Source of the DNA: Margaritifera margaritifera
Taxonomy: Eukaryota; Mollusca; Bivalvia; Unionida; Margaritiferidae
Reading direction: 5' to 3'
NCBI GenBank assembly: GCA_029931535.1
Contig: JAQPZY010000871.1
Span: 372,001-436,000 of the forward strand
Length of the DNA: 64,000 nucleotides
Every line of letters starts with the position of its first letter. Position 1 is the first letter of the stretch. The position numbers and the translations under genes are program-made. Of this stretch, positions 1-16,400 are shown one piece after another. The notes under the pieces were generated by a model. The model made no database searches, had not been told where the DNA came from, and saw nothing but the letters and a program-made list of their open reading frames with translations.

Positions 1-720
1 AAAAATACAAAGCTGAATTTCTACACATTTATCAGCAAAATACCATCATAGTTTGTTGACAAATAAACAAAAAGGGGCTTAATTTGTGGAACTCACCAAT
101 TTGATTGTGAAATACTGATCCAAATCCGTTTAATTTTACTTTTGATGTCTAACACTGCCTTTGTGAATGTGACTGGTGTAATACAGAATATTCAAGAACA
201 TAGTGTATAAAGCAACCTAAAGTTTCTATGCACGTCAGGAGAAATAGCGTGAAAATTGGAGCGTGGAAATAATGATAGTTTAGGATGTTCATTTTTTTTC
301 TTCAAATTTAGTTAACTGACCTTTTTGTATAATATCGCTTTGTGCAATTATTTATGTTGTGTAACAAATTTGAGTATTTTGTGTTCGCTTGCAAGCTTAG
401 TATCATGGTAGAAGATCGTACTATTGTAAATTTCACAAGTGTGCTAGCTTTTCTTTTCTTTTTAAATATAATACCCTTGAGTCATTCAATAATTCTATAA
501 CAGTGCTGGAAACTTTATTTCAAATATTTTTTTAATGCAATAGAGAGTATTATGACTCGATAGTTCCTTAAATGTGCTATCAATGTGTATACTTTATGTG
601 AAATAATACGCACAAGTCATTCAGTGGTTATATAACTGTGCTATAGCAGTTATCATAACTAGTGGATGGAATGTGAAATTATTAGTCGATAAATTTGTTA
701 CTGTTGTATTTATTGTGCGC
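1..720. other. AT-rich intergenic stretch
   Basis: No open frame, repeat array or transposon end could be recognised. The sequence is AT-rich with short T runs. Confidence 0.5.
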
Positions 721-723
721 AAA

Positions 724-1106
724 ATAAATATTTTACTCATTTAAATTTCCAAGTTTGTTAGGGTTTTCAGTATGCTAACATCTTCCACAGCATTACATTA
801 AATATTTTACTCATTTAAATGTCCAAGTTTGTTAGGGTTTTCAGTATGCTAACATCTTCCACAGCATTACATTAAATATTTTACTCATTTAAATGTCCAA
901 GTTTGTTAGGGTTTTCAGTATGCTAACATCTTCCACAGCATTACATTAAATATTTTACTCATTTAAATGTCCAAGTTTGTTAGGGTTTTCAGTATGCTAA
1001 CATCTTCAGTATGCTAACATCTTCCACAGCATTACATTAAATATTTTACTCATTTAAATGTCCAAGTTTGTTAGGGTTTTCAGTATGCTAACATCTTCCA
1101 CAGCAT
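724..1106. repeat. 74-bp minisatellite, about 5 units
   Basis: A 74-bp unit (TTTACTCATTTAAATGTCCA ... CTTCCACAGCATTACATTAA) recurs with almost no divergence; the phrase CATCTTCCACAG falls at 779, 853 and 927. The fourth unit carries an internal 17-bp duplication of CATCTTCAGTATGCTAA. The near-identity suggests recent expansion. Confidence 0.9.
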
Positions 1107-1744
1107 TACTCTTACCAAGGATTTTGGACTTCATCCAAACTTTGCATGCATGTTTATATTGATGAGACCTTGAAATGAATTTAATTTCCAGCATTCAGCA
1201 TTATCCTGCAAAAGAGTTCTGACTCTGTTTATCTGTACTTCTGACCTTGACTTCTTCAGCATTATTTTACCAAGGATTGTTCAATTTCAACCAAATTTAA
1301 CCCACAGCATTATGTTAATGGGAGCTTAAAAGACATGGATTTTCAGCGTTCTGCATCATAATTTGGAGCGGTTATGGCCCCTGAATGCTCTTCTAACTTT
1401 GTTTCCCCACACAAGTTGCTCTAATTAAGGCCCTACTGAGAAAATTGCTGTTTAGCGGGACCCTTTGCAATGCATCTGTCCCAATAGCTCTAGTTTGTTT
1501 ATTAGCTTTCCTGACCGTAATGGGTCGATATCGTCTCAAAAATGTCTTCGTATCCTCCATAGGAATTAACACTGCTGCCGTAATTTTGAAATGGGCCTAT
1601 ATGACCTCAATGGGACAGTGCTAAAATGGGTATATATGGCTTCAAGCGGAATCGATTCGTTAAACATGTCCATGGGTTTAACATTATATTTCTCTATAGC
1701 CTCAAAAAATGGCTTCTGGATCTCTATGGCTTCAGGGGAAAATG

Positions 1745-2175
1745 TAAGGGGGATGAAAAAACACACACAAGAGGGTATGGGTTCTTACACACACTGTACC
1801 CACAAACACCCATATAGTATCACATAAAAGAGGGTAGGAGTGTTTACACACACTATACCCACAAACACACTTATATACTATAACACAAAAGGGTAGGAGT
1901 ACTAACACACATACAATACACACAAACATACTATATGCTATCACACACAAGGGAAGAATGTGCTTACACAAACTATACCCACAAACTTACTATCACACTG
2001 CATTGGGGTTTAAATTTAACTTGTGAAAGACATAGACAAAGACATAAAAAAAAACATGCATTGGGGTTTAAATTTCACTTGTGAAAGACATAGACAAAGA
2101 CATAAAAAAACATAAAACACACCGATTGGCAATGATTGAGTAGTATCTCGTTTCTTAGAGAACTGGCTGGCACCG
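1745..2175. repeat. left terminal inverted repeat, outer part
   Basis: About four divergent units of roughly 60 bp (CACAAGAGGGTAGGAGTG, then ACACACTATACCCACAAACA) are followed by a duplicated stretch with TGAAAGACATAGACAAAGAC (at about 2,023 and 2,081) and GATTGGCAATGATTGAGTAG. The same order appears inverted at 6,245-6,535. Confidence 0.8.
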
Positions 2176-2228
2176 CTTAATTGTACTTCTGTTCAAGCTT
2201 CTCCTTACTGCCGGTCCATAGACCGATA

Positions 2229-2375
2229 CTATCTCGAGGCACCCTTGCCTTTCCACATACACTCTTCTCTGTATGCGATCTTCATAATGGACCTAGATGA
2301 CTTGACATATATAAGGTAGTCTCGATTGAAGAGCATACTAGAAATAATAGTCGATGATTCCACGTTCGTTGACAT
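2229..2375 (-). CDS. small outward-facing ORF in left inverted repeat, 48 aa
   Basis: A 48-codon frame begins MSTNVESSTI. Its ATG is about 50 nt below a TATA box on the same strand, a spacing that fits a TATA promoter with a short leader. It is rich in Ser, Ile and Lys and has no domain I recognise. The matching segment of the right inverted repeat also has a TATA box and a small outward ORF, but the protein sequences are not clearly alike. An in-frame ATG at 2,498 would lie upstream of the TATA box and is unlikely to be used. It may be a decayed gene. Confidence 0.35.
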   Translation of the reverse strand: MSTNVESSTIISSMLFNRDYLIYVKSSRSIMKIAYREECMWKGKGASR

Positions 2376-2420
2376 CGTGACTTGTCTTGAGAATAGATGA
2401 ACACAGTGGGTGAACTCACC

Positions 2421-2431
2421 TCTATATACAC
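2421..2431 (-). promoter_or_regulatory. TATA box of left outward transcription unit
   Basis: The minus strand reads GTGTATATAGAGGTG. The right inverted repeat carries CTATATATAGAGGTG at the equivalent place (5,842). Conservation of TATAGAGGTG in both copies supports function. Confidence 0.6.
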
Positions 2432-2544
2432 TATACAGGCGGATCGAACTGATTGGGAGGTTCCACAGATGAGAACGCGTGTAACATATTTCAGTCATGA
2501 CGTGTTTTCTATCTTCCGATCAGAATGCAGCAGACGAGTGACGT

Positions 2545-2672
<128 letters not shown>

Positions 2673-2723
2673 GCACATGAGCGTTCCTACGATTTACCAG
2701 TACAGAATAGTGCACAGTATAAC

Positions 2724-2861
2724 ATGACTGAATTGAAGAAGAATTATAAACTTCCTATGACTACATCAACGGCCACCACTGAGACGCCAGCAGCGGCAGC
2801 AGTCACTACTACCACTGCAGCAGGACGAGTAGGACCTGTACATGGAAAAGAGTTAAGATAG
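2724..2861 (+). CDS. small Thr/Ala-rich ORF ahead of histone-type stem-loop, 45 aa
   Basis: The ATG at 2,724 opens a 45-codon frame with a central run rich in Thr and Ala and basic ends; the stop is TAG at 2,859. No domain is recognised. The reason to list it is position: a histone-type hairpin starts 46 nt after the stop, within the usual distance for replication-dependent histone mRNAs. It could be the C-terminal remnant of a longer gene displaced by the adjacent TA tract. Confidence 0.35.
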   Translation: MTELKKNYKLPMTTSTATTETPAAAAVTTTTAAGRVGPVHGKELR

Positions 2862-2907
2862 TTACAGCTGTTGTTCAAAAGCCCATACGGTTTTATCAAA
2901 ACCCATC

Positions 2908-2946
2908 GATCCTTTTCAGGACCACCCAGATCTCTTAGAAAAGAGA
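2908..2946 (+). terminator. histone-type 3' end stem-loop, copy 1
   Basis: The hairpin GATCCT-TTTC-AGGACC (one mismatch in a six-pair stem with a four-base loop) is followed by ACCCA and, 13 nt later, by the purine-rich stretch AGAAAAGAGA. This matches the order in replication-dependent histone mRNAs: SLBP stem-loop, ACCCA flank, then the U7-pairing downstream element. Confidence 0.65.
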
Positions 2947-3098
2947 TTCTATTCAAATGATTGCTAAATCAAATAGAAACCAAATCTCATCACAAAAATG
3001 TGCGTCAGTGTTTGAGTATCTTATCAATACTAAAGAAAACAAATCAAGACATAGATACACTTACGTTTTATGCACCGGTATATTCTCTTGAAAAAGAA

Positions 3099-3491
3099 TC
3101 ACAATGAAATTTCAAAATACATCACAAAAGTCCATTTTTTCTTCTTTGTTACTGTCTTTTTGTTTTCAGTTACTTCACTGGAATGGGTTCTTCTGTTTCT
3201 CTGAACGATCCTTCTTGATCTCTTTTTCATTTTCTTGAGACACTCTGAAGACCAATGCCCTTCTTCTTGACAATGATAACAGACATCTTTACGGTTGTCT
3301 CCTGTCTTGGAGGTTTCTTTTCTTTGACGTTGTGAGCATTCTGTAGGCCAGTGTCCTTTCTCCTGACAGACATAGCAGGTATCTTCACTTTTATCTCAAG
3401 AGGAATTGTCAGAAGTCTTGTTGGAGCTGCAGTTTCGAATGACCCAGTCAGTCTCTGACTAGAAGTATGATCTAGTGTGTGGCTCTTCCAT
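3099..3491 (-). pseudogene. Gag-like double CCHC zinc-knuckle protein, better-preserved copy
   Basis: One minus-strand frame runs from an ATG at 3,491 to a TGA at 3,099 (131 codons) with two internal stops near its start. The last 98 codons are open. They contain two perfect C-x2-C-x4-H-x4-C knuckles, CYVCQEKGHWPTEC and CYHCQEEGHWSSEC, about 20 residues apart, followed by a long Lys/Arg-rich tail. Zinc knuckles of this type bind single-stranded nucleic acid in Gag and related proteins. A more damaged relative lies on the plus strand at 31,098-31,700. The open part lacks an early Met, so a product would need an upstream splice or a non-ATG start. The gene points towards the left inverted repeat, opposite to the plus-strand ORFs. 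Confidence 0.65.
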
Positions 3492-3602
3492 CTTCACAGG
3501 TTGAAACTGAATGAGTGTATTTTCGGGCGGGGGGAGGGGGCTTTACATATGGGTGAGTGAGAGAGGTAACCAAGTCAAATCAAACTTGAATTATCTACCG
3601 TC

Positions 3603-4706
3603 ATGAAACGATCACGCCTTTCAAAGAAGAAACTAGAAGCCAAAGCAGCGACAACGCTTTGTGGCATCCAGCACTCTCCAACAAGCTTTGACAGAAGCTC
3701 ACCTGAGCGATTTTGAAGAGGACACGATCAATCCTATCCAACTCCATCCACCTCATCCTCAAGACCAAGAGAGTTCAGATCAGCTAAGAAAGAAAGTCGT
3801 ATGGTAGTCCCTGAAGATTATTTTCACATTAGACCTAGTAACAGAAAATCAAGAATGACTGCTTACACTTACACGGTCAACATTAAAGAGGTCAGGTCTT
3901 AAGTCCCTGCAGAGAAAGCAGCCGTCTTCATTAGAGACCTATCGGAGTCTACGTTAGAAAAAATAAAACTTCAGTGCCAAGTTAAAGATCAAGATCTTTT
4001 GAGACTATCCATCACTCACCACAGTTTGAAATCTTCTGTTGAATCGAGTTTAGAACACCTGCGGAATTAACCTCTTCCAAATCTTGGACAAAATTCAACA
4101 CGTTCATCAACTTCACTTTACCAAACGAGGAATCGTCCGGATTAACAACGATCAAGATCAAATGTGTTTAGCTCGTGCTATCGTGGTGAATCGAGTGCAT
4201 GCAGTGAAGAACGATACAACGGAACAAAAGCGATTATGGAAAAGCATTAGACAATCTGACAGAGCCAAAACCTAAAAGAAGCAGAAATTCTTTTGGAATT
4301 CGCAGGAATTTAGTGGATTACCATTTACTTTTAAAAGAACTGATTCCACAAGACGAATCTTGAACGATTGTGTGTTAGTGATTGGATTTCTCGGATTTTG
4401 TTTACCAGCAGATTCTTTGCAGCAAATTTATGAACAGTACATGCAAAGACATGACGACCACAGCTCTATCTGTGCACGAAAAACTCACTGTGTTAAAAGT
4501 GCTGCGAATAGTGATAAATACGACTTCTCAACCCCTGTGTGAAGAAGACATTCGTCGTATTTTATCTACTCTTCATACTTACCAAGAAGTGTGTAGAGCT
4601 AGTTGGATACACCAACTGGAAGGATGTACATGACTGGAAAGGTCTTGGATTCGCCGCGTGGAAACAAGAGGTGGATGATTATGTCAAAGACATCGTGTGT
4701 GACTGA
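3603..4706 (+). pseudogene. decayed ORF resembling the N-terminal part of Maverick-type PolB
   Basis: The reading continues across several frames with stops and shifts. The clearest piece (from about 4,084) contains RINNDQDQMCLARAIVV, then W-K-x-I-R about 25 residues on, and in another frame LLEFAGI. I recall this order (isoleucine-asparagine stretch, C-L-A-R-A, W-x-x-I-R, then an E-x-A-G segment) from proteins ahead of the DNA polymerase B domain in invertebrate Maverick/Polinton-like elements. That recall is the only basis for the family call. No polymerase palm motif (YxDTDS) is seen. The last open piece ends at TGA 4,704 after a Trp/Asp-rich segment. Some signature other than PolB cannot be excluded. 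Confidence 0.4.
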
Positions 4707-4869
4707 TGAAAGAAAGAAAACATGAACTTTGTTTTTCTTTAAATTTGATTATTTTTTCTTGTACCACGAAAGACAAATTAAACATGTGTAAAATCTCTTG
4801 TGTTCTAGGTGATTGTTTCAGAAATTTTCAAACTACTCGAGATGTATGGCTGCATCCTCCGTTTTAAAA

Positions 4870-5429
4870 ATGATTGACGCAAGGTCAGAACGTAAAAGAT
4901 GGGAGGCGCTGTATCTTCGCTATCCATTTGACATAAATTTTTCAAACGTTTGATCGAACACAAATCATTTCTGTTCGATCGTCCTCCACAACGTATCGTG
5001 TAGTGTTACAAAGAGTGGCAATCGGCTTACACGTTACTCAAAGAAAGTCGAGGAGAAACCGTTTCGTGTGTAGAAGAAATTCCTCGCAAAGATGATGGAA
5101 TCGTATCTGACTCTAGTCATACACATTCCGTGAACGAAGAAATAGAAAGTGAGATGAGGGATTTGGAGGAAGAGAAAAGGTAGCAATATCAACAGCGAAT
5201 ATTCCATCAGAGGGAGAGAGTCCAGAAAGAAGACTGGGATATGGAACTTGAGATGCAGCAGCAGCAACAAATTTATCATCAGTCAGAGCAAACCCTAGTT
5301 CCTCAAGAGGAGAATTGGGAGTTAGAGGCTGATTTGTCTCCATTAATCCTTGGGGTAGCAATGGATGGAAATGACCATGTGCTACATGTGGAGCCCGGAT
5401 CAGCAGGTGAGGCCACTAATGGTGACTGA
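4870..5429 (+). pseudogene. acidic, glutamine-rich ORF ending at a histone-type stem-loop
   Basis: The reading starts around ATG 4,870, needs one frame change near 4,930 and is cut by TAG codons at about 5,000 and 5,181. The final 82 codons (5,184-5,429) are open. They include five consecutive Gln after MELEM, a Glu-rich central part and an acidic C-terminus ending ATNGD. No domain is recognised. The stop is only 32 nt before a histone-type hairpin. It shares strand with the upstream PolB-like relic and is probably part of the same element. Confidence 0.45.
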
Positions 5430-5461
5430 TTGATGAAAGCAAATACAAAAATAACACAAAC

Positions 5462-5500
5462 GGTTCTTTTCAGGGCCATCCAGATGTATCAGAAAAGAGA
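5462..5500 (+). terminator. histone-type 3' end stem-loop, copy 2
   Basis: The hairpin GGTTCT-TTTC-AGGGCC has a fully paired six-base stem (with G-T wobbles) and a TTTC loop. ATCCA follows, then AGAAAAGAGA 13 nt further on. It lies 32 nt after the stop of the acidic ORF. Confidence 0.7.
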
Positions 5501-5532
5501 TACTACTCAATTACTGCCAAAAATTCTGTGTT

Positions 5533-5534
<2 letters not shown>

Positions 5535-5574
<40 letters not shown>
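5535..5574. repeat. (TG)n tract
   Basis: About 20 TG dinucleotides directly after stem-loop copy 2. Confidence 0.95.
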
Positions 5575-5576
<2 letters not shown>

Positions 5577-5689
5577 TTCACAATAAACAAAACTTACAAC
5601 CCCAAACCCTCTACCATTTTATCTTGTGTGATTTGTTTATCAGTGTGAGTGATAATAGTGGTATGTAAGAGCACTCCTTGATTCGGAGG

Positions 5690-5865
5690 GTCACGTAGCA
5701 TATCCTTCAGCGTTCTGATCTGAAAATGACGTCATAACTCCTACATTCTGATTGAAAGATATGAATACACCATAACTGAAAAAATGTTACACGCGTTTTG
5801 ATTGGTGGAACCTCCCAATCAGTTCTGATCCGCTCGTAGACCTATATATAGAGGTGTCTTTGCCT
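5690..5865. repeat. right terminal inverted repeat, inner part
   Basis: Reverse-complement match to 2,425-2,545. The shared blocks are CTGATTGGGAGGTTCCAC, AACGCGTGTAACA, ATCAGAATG and TGACGT. Confidence 0.8.
5842..5851 (+). promoter_or_regulatory. TATA box of right outward transcription unit
   Basis: CTATATATAG followed by AGGTG, mirrored at 2,421 on the minus strand. It lies 120-130 nt ahead of the next useful ATG (5,974). Confidence 0.6.
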
Positions 5866-5973
5866 CTTGTGGCATTCATCGTGGCTTCGTCAAGATGACA
5901 TAACATTGCAAAGGACCAAGTTGGCTGAGGTTGTGAGTTTGTTACTGATAGTGGAGCATCTTCTGGAAAGAAA

Positions 5974-6168
5974 ATGATAAGAAAAGACCAGGGATTGATT
6001 AAAGAAGTAATGGAGGAGGAGACAAGGAAACTAAAGAGGACTTGGGATGAAGATAAGGGAGAGCGGGAAAAAATGAAGAAAGGCACAGGAACGCCTGAAC
6101 CAAAACTGGATGAAAGTTCAGCAGAGGTTAAGGGAAATAGGGGAGCAACAACATTGGGAAGCATATAG
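5974..6168 (+). CDS. small highly charged ORF in right inverted repeat, 64 aa
   Basis: A 64-codon frame rich in Lys and Glu (MIRKDQGLIKEVMEEETRKL at the start), probably helical, with no known domain. It lies between a TATA box and a histone-type hairpin 62 nt after its stop, so promoter, ORF and 3' signal form one compact unit. The frame upstream of the ATG is open for 16 codons back to a TGA. Confidence 0.4.
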   Translation: MIRKDQGLIKEVMEEETRKLKRTWDEDKGEREKMKKGTGTPEPKLDESSAEVKGNRGATTLGSI

Positions 6169-6230
6169 AGGCCGGTCCGGGAGATATGACCACTAAAGAG
6201 TGTGGTCAAAATATTAGGGCTAAAACAAAC

Positions 6231-6270
6231 GGCCATTTTCAGGGCCACCTAGCTCTCTTAGAAAACAGAC
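6231..6270 (+). terminator. histone-type 3' end stem-loop, copy 3
   Basis: GGCCAT-TTTC-AGGGCC has one mismatch in the stem and a TTTC loop. ACCTA follows, then the purine-rich AGAAAACAGA. The matching place on the left (2,110-2,175, minus) keeps the downstream sequence but has lost the hairpin. Confidence 0.6.
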
Positions 6271-6535
6271 ACTACTCAGTCATTGCCACTCTTTGTATTT
6301 TATATTTGTCAATGTCTTTGTCTATATCTTTCACAACTAAGACTTAAACCCTTACTCCACTGTGATAGTATGATTGTGGGTAAGCACCCTTACCCTTGTG
6401 TGCGATAGGATATAAATACGTTTTTGTGTATAATATGTGTGTTTGCACTCCTACTCTTGTGTGTGATAGTATATAAGTGTTTTTCTGGATATAGTGCGTG
6501 TAAGCACTCCTACATTCTTGTATATGTATGTGTTT
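6245..6535. repeat. right terminal inverted repeat, outer part
   Basis: Inverted relative of 1,745-2,175, with ACTACTCAGTCATTGCCA, AATGTCTTTGTCTAT and then about three 60-bp units (GTGTGATAGTATATAAGTG ... GTAAGCACTCCTAC). Confidence 0.8.
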
Positions 6536-6758
6536 TCAGCCCTATTCTGTTACATCCTACCCTTTGGGAGAGGGTTCAAAAATGTCCTTTATAAACAGAT
6601 ACCTTTATATGCACATTTTTGGAATATTTCTCTGTATAGTAGTACACTTGTAAATGTTTATCTACAATGCACATATCTGTACTTTGCTAAGTACTTTAGA
6701 TCTAAGCTAAAAGTATACACAAAGGTCGCATGTAAAATCTGGTTATTTTCTAGTCACT

Positions 6759-6764
6759 TTTATT
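6759..6764 (-). promoter_or_regulatory. AATAAA polyadenylation signal of Kazal gene 1
   Basis: AATAAA on the minus strand, 61 nt past the TGA of exon 3. Confidence 0.6.
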
Positions 6765-6825
6765 TGTCAATTAAAAAAGATACAGCAATGGCATATTCTT
6801 GTGACCTTCTAAGGCGTATTGATGG

Positions 6826-12854
<6,029 letters not shown>

Positions 12855-13312
12855 TTCTGTTGCTCAACTTAAGATGGAAGATCTATCACATACAAGAACG
12901 TGCTATTCCTTATCTTGAGTCCTGTCCCATATTCCATATCGAGTAGAGAGAGGATAGGCTAAGGTTGATAGCAATGGTATTCACCAGCGAGAGACAGACA
13001 GACAGAAAGATAGATAGTGCATCAAAGGAAAAAAATTAAATTAAATAACGCATTCAGTGCATGTAAAGGTAAGAAGTAGAGTAGGAAGGTATGTATGAAT
13101 CAATCAAATAATCAGTCAAACAAACCAACATCGATCACTATGTGATACATATATCAATAGAAAGATACAAGTAACTCTAAAATATGTATTTACTTCCAAT
13201 GTTTCAAATTGTCAATACCGGTGACATAAAATCTGCGAATCGGCAATAAATCATTACAACTGAACGATATGACATAGTCTTCCACGTTGTAATGTTGTAC
13301 CATTGTGACAGA

Positions 13313-13400
13313 CTATTGTACAGCAGGGGTTGTGTCATTAGATTTCTGCACGCAGGGCCCCAGATGGAGGAACTTCACACTCTGTGTGTCCAACCCTTCC
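13313..13400 (-). CDS. Kazal gene 2, exon 3 (last)
   Basis: The acceptor TTATTTACAG sits at the edge of an (ATT)n tract. The exon supplies the final cysteine (VKFLHLGPC) and a 12-residue Asn/Thr/Pro-rich tail, then TAG at 13,313. Confidence 0.82.
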
Positions 13401-13405
13401 CTGTA

Positions 13406-13439
<34 letters not shown>

Positions 13440-16400
13440 TTAACAACAACAACAACAACAACAACAACAATAATAATAATAGGAAGAAGAAGAATGCTAC
13501 ATTAAAATACGTCAGGTAAAGGGATGAAGAATTTCTAACCCAAGTCCAGGGAGAGGGCAGTCTCAAAGAGGATGAACCCTAAAAGGATTAGCAACAGAAA
13601 AGGCGCAATGGAAGAAAAGCAGAATGGAGGAGAAAAGCTATGCACGGGTAGTTCATCAGGGACAATGAACAACAAACTGTAGAGGGGACATGGAGATGGC
13701 TCCAACTAAGAAATCGTAAGAAAGAAACGGAAGGTTTGGTTATGGCAGTGCAGGACCAGGCACTCATGGTCAACAAAGTGACAGCTAGCATACAAAATCA
13801 TGACATTTTACCACTGCGCACAATGTGAATAAGTAATTTACGGATGAGAGAGTCAATCACCTGATCAGTGAATGAAACAAGCTCGTCCAGTGTAAATACA
13901 AAATCGGCATTACAAACTAGCCTTGCAGTATCTGGCAGCTGTCTAAAAATATGGGTTGGAGTGCACCACTAGGTGGTACCATCAAACCAGTAAAAGTGGT
14001 CGTTAACAGTGAGGCTAAAATCATGTGGGATTTTAAAATCCCGGACCCACCATACAATTCAGCACATAATGCCCGACATAATGCTGGTTGGCAAGGAAAG
14101 GTACCTGACCGATATTACAGACAGAGCAGTTCCAGAAGACTCCCGTGCGCATGAAAAGAGCAAGAAAAATGACGAAATACTGTGAACTAGCTAGAGAACT
14201 CAGAAAGGTCTGCAAAACGCAGACAATAATCGTTCCAATTGTGGTTGGAGAGCTAGGAGTTATGCCACACACATTAGAAAACAGAAGCTAGAAAGAGCAC
14301 TAAAACCAGACCGACTATAGAAAGCGGCACTCATCGGAACAGATATGATACTAAGGAAGGTCCTTGAGATCTAAGGATATAGGAAGTGTCCCGATCCCAA
14401 GTAACAAGAAACCAGCCATACTACCATCAAGATGATGTAAATAGAGAAAGTATCATCATCAACAACATCATCATCATCAACAACAGCTCGACGATACCAC
14501 TTTTATCACCATTCCCCCACTACTACTACTAATATTAATAGTAATAATAATAACAATAATATTCATATTCATGTCGCACAGGAGTTATAACTCCAGGGGA
14601 TGTTTTAGACGCTGAGGTGGGTGGGGGTGCATAAATACTTACGTGCAAAGCCGGGATCTCATGACGCACTCATTGCCATACGTGTTTCCGTCAGACGCAC
14701 AAAAGGGCATATAATACATGGGGCAAAAGGAACTACAGTGGGTCGGATCCACTGGGACAGAAGTTGCGGCTGGAATAAAAATGCATAACAGGAATTATTC
14801 AACAAATTTTGAATTGTTCGCTATACAAAAGGTGTTACTACAATAAATGGGTCAAGTGTAGTCCTAATGTAGTCCCTAAGAAAATTATTAATATTTTTCC
14901 TTTGAAATTTCTTGGATATTTGCTAACTAGTTAAGAATGTTATTTACATTCAACAGAAGGTAGTATTAAATTATAAAGAGAAAATAAATAATGTTTATGA
15001 ACTTCAGCTTCTTGGCTGTTGCATAGGATTGCAAAGCAAACAAATGATTTTTTTATCTGGTTCTGGAAAAGTCACATGCACTAATAGTTCCAGTCATTTC
15101 ATTTAAATGCAACTATTTGTTAAAAAATGTAACTAATAACTATTGCATTGGATTTAATGTTTTAAAATGTTGAAAAATGAATAAAATCTATGAGGAACAC
15201 ATTTAGTGTAGTGTATAAGGTCAATCTAAAACGATTCGACAAAAAGAGAGATCTAATTTATGGAAAATAAAGTTCAGTTTAAAACAGCTCACGGTGATTC
15301 AGTATATGAAGCAACTATCAGAGTCAAGCATCAGAATAGCAAAATTGGGCATAAATCTGAAATCATTTATACCTTGGAAGGATTGAAGATATGTTGCAAA
15401 TTGATGAAATAAACGGGTATGGTGTACATTGATGTCCTTTTGACATGTTGTTAACACCTAACGACAACGTATCAAGCGTGAAGTATTCCTTATATGTTTT
15501 TATACCGTTTAAAATATACCAACATTAGACTCTTTTCAGAGTAAGATACAGGACAGTATTCAAGACATCTTTACTACGATGTCTGAAAGTCCAGTTGCTG
15601 ACACAGATATTAATTGATTGTAGTAACAAATAAACAATGAAAAAAGAAAATACAATGCGCAGAACTGAAAGAATAGTTAAATGAACAGGCTACTCATTCA
15701 CTACACAAGCAAGCGAGGAAAATAGTTCCATAAAGAAGGGTCTGTGTTAGTCATGAGGATGATCAGTGGCAGACAGAAATTGCTGACATGTAAATATATG
15801 AAAAATACAACGATGTGTAAAATTACATTATGACAGTGATACATTTTCCTGGTTTTGACTGCACTTCCGAACTATGATTCTATTTCTCACCCTCATGGTT
15901 TTATTCTGTATATTGAATTCCCTTCCTTTATCACTCCAAGACTAGAGGACATGCGTATATGCATGTATGTATGTATGTATGTATGTATGTATGTATGTAT
16001 GTATGTATGTATGTATGTATGTATGTATGTATGTATGTATGTATGCAATAGTGTTTAATAGCGAGTCAGAAAAATACGGGGTCTATAGTGTCAGTAAAAT
16101 TTTAATTATAAAAATGTAAATATAAACAAACTGATGAAAGAAGAAACGTTAGCAAGATAAATCTATCCAAGTAGACATTAACATGAAGCCGTACGTGATA
16201 AAGATAAAAGTTAAAGATGGTGAAATTCTGTACAAGATTTGTGTATATATTTATTTATACCATATGCCATTACAATATCAAAATTTCACCTTTAATAAAT
16301 GAACAGAATGAAATTATATGCATTTGAATAGAAAAACAAGTATTTCTATTTTTTCTTTTCTAAGCGAATTTAAGCAATTGTACTTTTTCGTACGCCTCGT

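Noticed and set aside
5034..6248. Minus-strand frames over 5,034-5,361 and 5,787-6,248.
   Set aside because: They are antisense to ORFs placed correctly between TATA box and histone-type hairpin on the plus strand, and have no features of their own.
13292..13566. Frames with long Asn or Leu runs at 13,292-13,519 (plus) and 13,375-13,566 (minus).
   Set aside because: Translations of the (AAT)n/(AAC)n tract. The true coding sequence here is the minus-strand Kazal exon 3 in another frame.
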